A stretch of DNA of 15,488 nucleotides, from contig JACMPN010000607.1 of NCBI GenBank assembly GCA_014377495.1, positions 1 through 15,488 of the forward strand, in the 5' to 3' direction. The position numbers and the translations under genes were made by a program. Positions 11,804 to 15,488 of this stretch are shown here, piece after piece (position 1 is the first letter of the stretch; the number at the start of each line of letters is the position of its first letter). The notes under the pieces were generated by a model. That model saw only the letters and a list, made by a program, of their open reading frames with translations, was not told the DNA's origin and did not search any database. Source of the stretch: Candidatus Sericytochromatia bacterium (GTDB lineage: Bacteria > Cyanobacteriota > Sericytochromatia > JACMPN01).

Positions 11804-14464
11804 CTACTGGACCCGGCGGATGAGGTTGTTGTCGCCGAAGTAGGCCGAACCGCCATTTGGCAGGATGGCAATGCCATTCGCCTCGCCCATTTGGGTGGCC
11901 AGGCCGGTGCCGTCGACCATACCGGCGGCGCCTCCTGCGATCTTGGTCGCCTGGTTGTTGGCGAGGTCGATCCGCTGCAGTGCGTTATCCTGACCGCAGA
12001 CATAGAGGTATCCGCCGAACGGATCGATGGCCAGTGACCACGGCTGACTGGTCCGAGCCGCGATGCCGATGCCGTCGAGCCAGGCCCGGGTGCCGTCGCC
12101 GCATACCGTCGTGACCGCGTTAGTGCCCATGTCCATCTTGCGGATCCGGTTGTTGAGCCGGTCGGCGATGTACATGGTGGTGCCGGTGGGATCAAGCGCC
12201 AGACCGTAGGGCTCGGCGAAGCGGGCGGCAGTGCCGACGGCATCGGTGGTACCAAGCGTGCCGGCAGCACCGGCGATGGTCGACACGACATTCGTGGCCA
12301 GGACCATCTTGCGGATCGTGTGGTTGCCTCTGCAGGCGATGTACAACTCGGTGCCGGCGGCGTTCATGGCCAAGCCCACCGGGAAGTTGGACAGGGCTCC
12401 GGTGCCGGTGCCATCAGCATGCCCCAGCGTGTTGCCGGCGATCGTCGTGACGACACCGGTGGCGATCTCCACCTTGCGGATACGGTGGGCATCCGTGTCC
12501 GTCACGTACAGGAACGTCTCGGTCGGATCCACCACGACGGCCCACGGCCGCTGGAAGCGGGCTGCCGCCCCGGTGCCGTCCGTGGTGCCGAGGATCGTGT
12601 TGCCGGCGATCGTCGTGACCGTCGACGACAAGATGACCATCTTGCGGACCGCCGCAGCCTGGTCCACGAGGTACAGAACGGTACCGGCGGCGTTGGAGGT
12701 GATGCCGGCCGTGACCATGAACCGGGCGGCCGCCCCCACCCCGTCGACCAAAGCCAAAGACTGGTTGCCGGCGACGCTCGAGATCACGTTGCTGAGGGGT
12801 GCGGTCCAGGTGAAGCCCCCGGCTGAGGTGATCGTGGTGGCATCCATGTTCGTGACGACCACGTTCTTGGCCCCGCGGGTCAGCCCGACGGGGGCGTTGC
12901 AGGTGATCGAGGTGAGGCTGACGACGATCACCGACGTGGCCGGTGTCCCGCCGACAGTGACAGTGGCGCCGGCCCGGAAGTTCGTTCCGGTGATCGTGAT
13001 GGCGGTACTGGCCGTGCCCCGCACCGGCGCGATCGTCGCGATCGTCGGGCCGGGTACCGCCACCGCCCCACCGCCGCCGCCGCTGTCGCCGGTGAACGTC
13101 ACAGGATTGAGTTGTGCCGACACGGTCGCGGCCGGGGTGCCTTTCACGGCGGCCTCGCCCGCGATGCCCAGCACGGAGACCACGGACCCCCTGTTGAACA
13201 GGGGTGAATTTTCCTTGCTGCCTACGCCCTTCCGCAGGCCCTCCTCCACGAGCTTGACCAACCCCGGGTTAGGTGGCGTGTTCGCCTGTCCGCGTTTTAC
13301 CAGTTCGTTGGTGAGCAGAGAGATGGCGGTCGTGGTGATGTTGACGGGGATGAGTTTGGGTGCGGCCGAGCCGCTGGCGGGCCGCGGCACGAGCGCCAGC
13401 AACTGGACCTTTTGGTTCGGTGTCTGGACGGTCAGCGTTTGGGTCGTCTTGGCCAGCTTCTGGGCGGCGGTGACGGGAGCCCGGGGTGTGGTCTTTTGTT
13501 GCTGATCAAACTGTACGATGGCCTTCTTGGCGCCCGCCAGCGCCGTGCTCAGGTTTTTCACCTGGCTGCTGATGAGGCTCTTGGAAAGCGGTGTCGTGGC
13601 CGCCGCGAGCTGCTTGTTCAACTCCTTCAGGTGGAACACGGAGCTCTTGTGCCGGGCCTGCAACTGGGCCCCCTGCTTCAGCGTCGCCAGGCGGTCAGCC
13701 TGGGCTGTTGCCGACAGCTTGGTCTGTTGGCTGCGGACCTGAGCGGCGGTTGGAGTGGGTGCGCCCGTTCCCGTCGGTTTGGCGGGGGTCCGTGTGACGG
13801 ACGGCCGTTGCCGGGCGTTGGCCTGAAACGCCTGTTTCGTTTGGGCGACGGTCGTCGCCTTGCGGGCATCGACCGTGCTCTGCGGCACCGACACGGCGGT
13901 CGTGGCAAAGGTGCCGTTGGCGCTGTCCGCTTGCAGTGCCACATCGGCATCGACCCGGGCGTTGCCTTCCGCCTCGGCGATGGCATCGAGTTCTTCGGGG
14001 GTGAGTTCGTAGACGGTCATCGTCGTCGTCACGGTCCCGTCGGTACCGATAGCCGCCGTCGTGTAGTCGACGCGATCGGGGTCGACCATGGCACCGTCCA
14101 GCCGGAGATCGAGATTGTCCAGCTTCTCCGGGGTCAGCACACCGTCGGCCGTGCCCAGCACGCCAAAGCCGCCGGCAAGTTCGGTCTGCAGATTGGCGTA
14201 TGCCTCTGCCGGAAAGGACACTGTGACCGAGACGGGTTTGAACTGGTCGGCATAGTTGGCCTGGATCTGGTCGTCAGACAGATCGTCACCTGCCGCAGTC
14301 GGCACTTCCGTCGGCGTGACGTTGAGATTGGCCTGCGGAGTGGTGGATCCCGGGGTGATGTCCCCGCCGCCGACCTGGGGGAGTAACGCGGCTGGCTGGC
14401 AACCCACGAGGGCGAGCGACAGGAGGACGGAACTGACGAAGCGTGTACTGGACCAACTCGGCAT
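11804..14464 (-). CDS. Large lipoprotein with IPT/TIG domain and six-bladed NHL propeller, 886 aa
   Basis: The frame begins at ATG 14464 with a lipoprotein signal peptide (lipobox ALVGC, Cys22) and a weak GGAA upstream. Residues 23-65 are a Thr/Pro/Asn-rich linker. Residues 70-200 form a beta-rich segment. Residues 235-350 are Gln/Lys/Ala-rich and probably helical or coiled. At about 462-471 is a Gly-rich hinge (SGGGGGA), then an IPT/TIG immunoglobulin-like domain (about 472-553: 'TIATIAPVRGTASTAITITG', GTPATSV, NVVVTN). Residues 558-886 are six NHL-type repeats, each about 55 residues, with the pattern (V)(S/T)TIAG.....DG.G.AARF..P.G(L/V)A.D..GT.LY(V/I)(A/T)D...(H/N).IRK. The last ends at the C-terminus. 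This should close a six-bladed beta-propeller for protein or carbohydrate binding outside the cell. The ligand is unknown. The gene is a monocistronic unit with its own promoter candidate and terminator. Confidence 0.85.
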   Translation of the reverse strand: MPSWSSTRFVSSVLLSLALVGCQPAALLPQVGGGDITPGSTTPQANLNVTPTEVPTAAGDDLSDDQIQANYADQFKPVSVTVSFPAEAYANLQTELAGGFGVLGTADGVLTPEKLDNLDLRLDGAMVDPDRVDYTTAAIGTDGTVTTTMTVYELTPEELDAIAEAEGNARVDADVALQADSANGTFATTAVSVPQSTVDARKATTVAQTKQAFQANARQRPSVTRTPAKPTGTGAPTPTAAQVRSQQTKLSATAQADRLATLKQGAQLQARHKSSVFHLKELNKQLAAATTPLSKSLISSQVKNLSTALAGAKKAIVQFDQQQKTTPRAPVTAAQKLAKTTQTLTVQTPNQKVQLLALVPRPASGSAAPKLIPVNITTTAISLLTNELVKRGQANTPPNPGLVKLVEEGLRKGVGSKENSPLFNRGSVVSVLGIAGEAAVKGTPAATVSAQLNPVTFTGDSGGGGGAVAVPGPTIATIAPVRGTASTAITITGTNFRAGATVTVGGTPATSVIVVSLTSITCNAPVGLTRGAKNVVVTNMDATTITSAGGFTWTAPLSNVISSVAGNQSLALVDGVGAAARFMVTAGITSNAAGTVLYLVDQAAAVRKMVILSSTVTTIAGNTILGTTDGTGAAARFQRPWAVVVDPTETFLYVTDTDAHRIRKVEIATGVVTTIAGNTLGHADGTGTGALSNFPVGLAMNAAGTELYIACRGNHTIRKMVLATNVVSTIAGAAGTLGTTDAVGTAARFAEPYGLALDPTGTTMYIADRLNNRIRKMDMGTNAVTTVCGDGTRAWLDGIGIAARTSQPWSLAIDPFGGYLYVCGQDNALQRIDLANNQATKIAGGAAGMVDGTGLATQMGEANGIAILPNGGSAYFGDNNLIRRVQ

Positions 14465-14562
14465 GATTTAATTCCATTCATTGGCAAGCGGAAACGGTGA
14501 CCGTGGGCGCTTCTGGAAGCGCGCCTGGCCGCCATTTGGATACGGATCAGGGAACAAGCAAA

Positions 14563-14592
14563 ATATTACCGTCTTGCAATACACCAGCGCAA
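14563..14592 (-). promoter_or_regulatory. Sigma-70-like promoter candidate for the NHL lipoprotein
   Basis: On the minus strand TTGCGC (-35; 14592-14587) and TAATAT (-10; 14568-14563) are separated by 18 bp, about 100 bp before the start codon. The AT-rich -10 stands out in a GC-rich background. Confidence 0.5.
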
Positions 14593-14740
14593 GCGGTCGC
14601 TGTAGCTCGCATCCTGGCAGTCAGGTTTATAACTGGTGTACGACCAACCCTCGATCAACCGGCGAAACCTGGGCCCGGTTCGCCCCGAATGCGAGCGCCA
14701 GGGGGACGTTGAGCGTGGCCGCTGTCGCCACCGTGCTGTC

Positions 14741-14854
14741 CGGGACACGGGGGTAGTCTCGACCCTGTGATGTCATCGGGGCGATGATGACCGTCCCGAT
14801 GTGCCGGTTCATTTCGTCAGGTGAGATGATGAGACAAGCGACACCTTTGAGGCC
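14741..14854 (-). pseudogene. MazF/PemK-type toxin, N-terminal/middle fragment
   Basis: The minus-strand frame reads GLKGVACLIISPDEMNRHIG, then TVIIAPMTSQGRDYPRVP. This corresponds to the central block of MazF/PemK toxins: the 'RPCLIVSPDEMNRH..TVIVAPMT(S/T)KG..YPTRVP' stretch with its two beta strands. Upstream, the family's N-terminal 'RG(E/D)(V/I)W.V.L(N/D)P' is not recognisable in this frame. Downstream the LDQLRTVDK block is missing, and the frame continues into unrelated sequence to a TAA at 14627. The missing C-terminal block is present at 11476-11625 on the same strand. Confidence 0.65.
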
Positions 14855-15360
14855 CTGTAGTCCCGCACCCCGGCGTTCAGCGCCACCAACTGCCCCACTG
14901 TGGCCGGCGGTCGCCGCCGAGGATGCGACCGGCGACCTGCCACGGCGAATCCTTTGCCCGCTCATCCGTCGGTTTCAGTCAGGCTGTCGGTCTGGAATTG
15001 CGGCACATCCGCCCGCCCGCTTCAGTCGATGACGTAAAATGTCCCATAAGAATCCAGTCATCATCAGCCTTTTCGGAGTCGCTCCCGCCATGCATCACTG
15101 TCCTGATTGATCCCGGCACTACTTTGCCAGCGGAACGACCTGCCCCTTTTGCGATTCGGCGGTTGGCAGCCGGTCGGGCCAGACCCGGTTGCGCCAGGTC
15201 ATCGCCGGCGGCGTCACAGCGGCCTTGCTTGTCGCCTGCTCGCCGATACCCACGCCGGTCTGCGGGCCACCGCCGATGCCCAGCGCCAGTCCGACGGCAT
15301 CGCCCAACCCGCCACAAGGCGGCGTTCAAGCCTTCCCCTGGATACGCGGGGGATCAGGCA
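14855..15360. other. 506-bp stretch without a convincing gene
   Basis: Two mutually overlapping weak candidates are visible. On the plus strand, TTG 15189-15371 gives a signal-peptide-like start with LLVAC and a Pro/Ser-rich tail, but no ribosome binding site, and its end overlaps the MOSC gene. On the minus strand, about 15307-15119 gives a Gly-rich start and a tail TWRNRVWPDRLPTAESQKGQ, again with a TTG start and no clear ribosome binding site. One is probably the shadow of the other and neither has a recognised family. The minus-strand frame around 15080-14979 (DDDWILMGHFTSSTEAGGRM) is short and unplaced. No MazE-type antitoxin is recognised upstream of the toxin fragment. Confidence 0.4.
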
Positions 15361-15488
15361 TCAGCCGCTGACCGTGACCGTGTCACCCAGGCGGATGGTG
15401 CCCAGGCTGCGGGGGATCAGGTTCATCCCGAAATGGACGCGGTCCTTGCCCCGCCAACTGGCGAGGGTACGCAAGGGCTCGGATCCCA
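15361..15488 (-). CDS. MOSC-domain protein, C-terminal end (5' part beyond the window)
   Basis: The minus-strand frame enters from the right edge and reads GSEPLRTLASWRGKDRVHFG, then MNLIPRSLGTIRLGDTVTVS, G and TGA (15361-15363). The pattern 'PLRTLA.yR....v.FG.NLIPR..GTIR.GD.V.V' is the end of MOSC domains of the YcbX/MOCO-sulfurase C-terminal type. These handle sulfur for molybdenum cofactor or reduce N-hydroxylated compounds. Only 41 residues are visible, so the domain partners and the catalytic Cys cannot be assessed. Confidence 0.75.
   Translation of the reverse strand, partial: GSEPLRTLASWRGKDRVHFGMNLIPRSLGTIRLGDTVTVSG

Noticed and set aside
12231..13505. A 424-codon plus-strand frame opposite the NHL lipoprotein
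   Set aside because: Repeated Val/Ala/Pro/Thr composition mirrors the NHL and IPT codons on the other strand; no ribosome binding site.

Overview
High-GC bacterial DNA, dominated by envelope genes (lipobox lipoproteins, a FecR/porin pair, an IPT/TIG + NHL-propeller lipoprotein) together with a DUF6671 gene, a c-di-GMP riboswitch, and many decayed genes and IS scraps. The protein mix is compatible with a Gram-negative environmental lineage such as the non-photosynthetic relatives of Cyanobacteria (Sericytochromatia/Melainabacteria). That placement is a guess from gene content, not a demonstration.

Layout. 1-307: 3' end of a lipoprotein with charged decapeptide (xGxKGDQAKA) repeats. 305-523: remnant of an IS630-type element inserted at its stop codon. 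569-2002 (-): lipoprotein reading frame interrupted by two in-frame stops. 2023-2500 (+): frameshifted, truncated CAP-domain gene. 2570-2878 (+): intact small ferritin-like protein. 2886-3571 (-): hemolysin III/TrhA-type membrane protein disabled by a frameshift and a stop. 3653-4171 (-): intact small lipoprotein. 4290-4598: ISL3-type transposon end. 4599-4846 (+): decayed copy of the last part of the porin found intact at 7429-8715. 4996-5078: c-di-GMP-I riboswitch leading the intact repeat lipoprotein at 5106-5633, the paralogue of the gene at the left edge. 5874-6032 (+): broken MNT-type nucleotidyltransferase. 6055-6519 (-): HTH protein like sigma factor region 4.

The right half is healthier. 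It holds FecR (6772-7422) with a putative porin (7429-8715), then icd-like isocitrate dehydrogenase (8981-10390) followed at once by a DUF6671 zinc-ribbon protein (10395-11264). A large lipoprotein lies on the minus strand (11804-14464) with its own promoter candidate and terminator. It sits between two complementary pieces of a MazF/PemK-type toxin (C-terminal piece 11476-11625, N-terminal/middle piece 14741-14854). The right edge carries the C-terminus of a MOSC-domain protein (15361-15488, -).

Functional reading: the best-supported regulatory unit is the c-di-GMP riboswitch plus repeat lipoprotein. The duplicated porin tail and duplicated lipoprotein suggest that a porin / riboswitch / repeat-lipoprotein block was copied and then eroded by IS activity. 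The stretch from about 300 to 6050 is a pseudogene-rich scar between intact genes.
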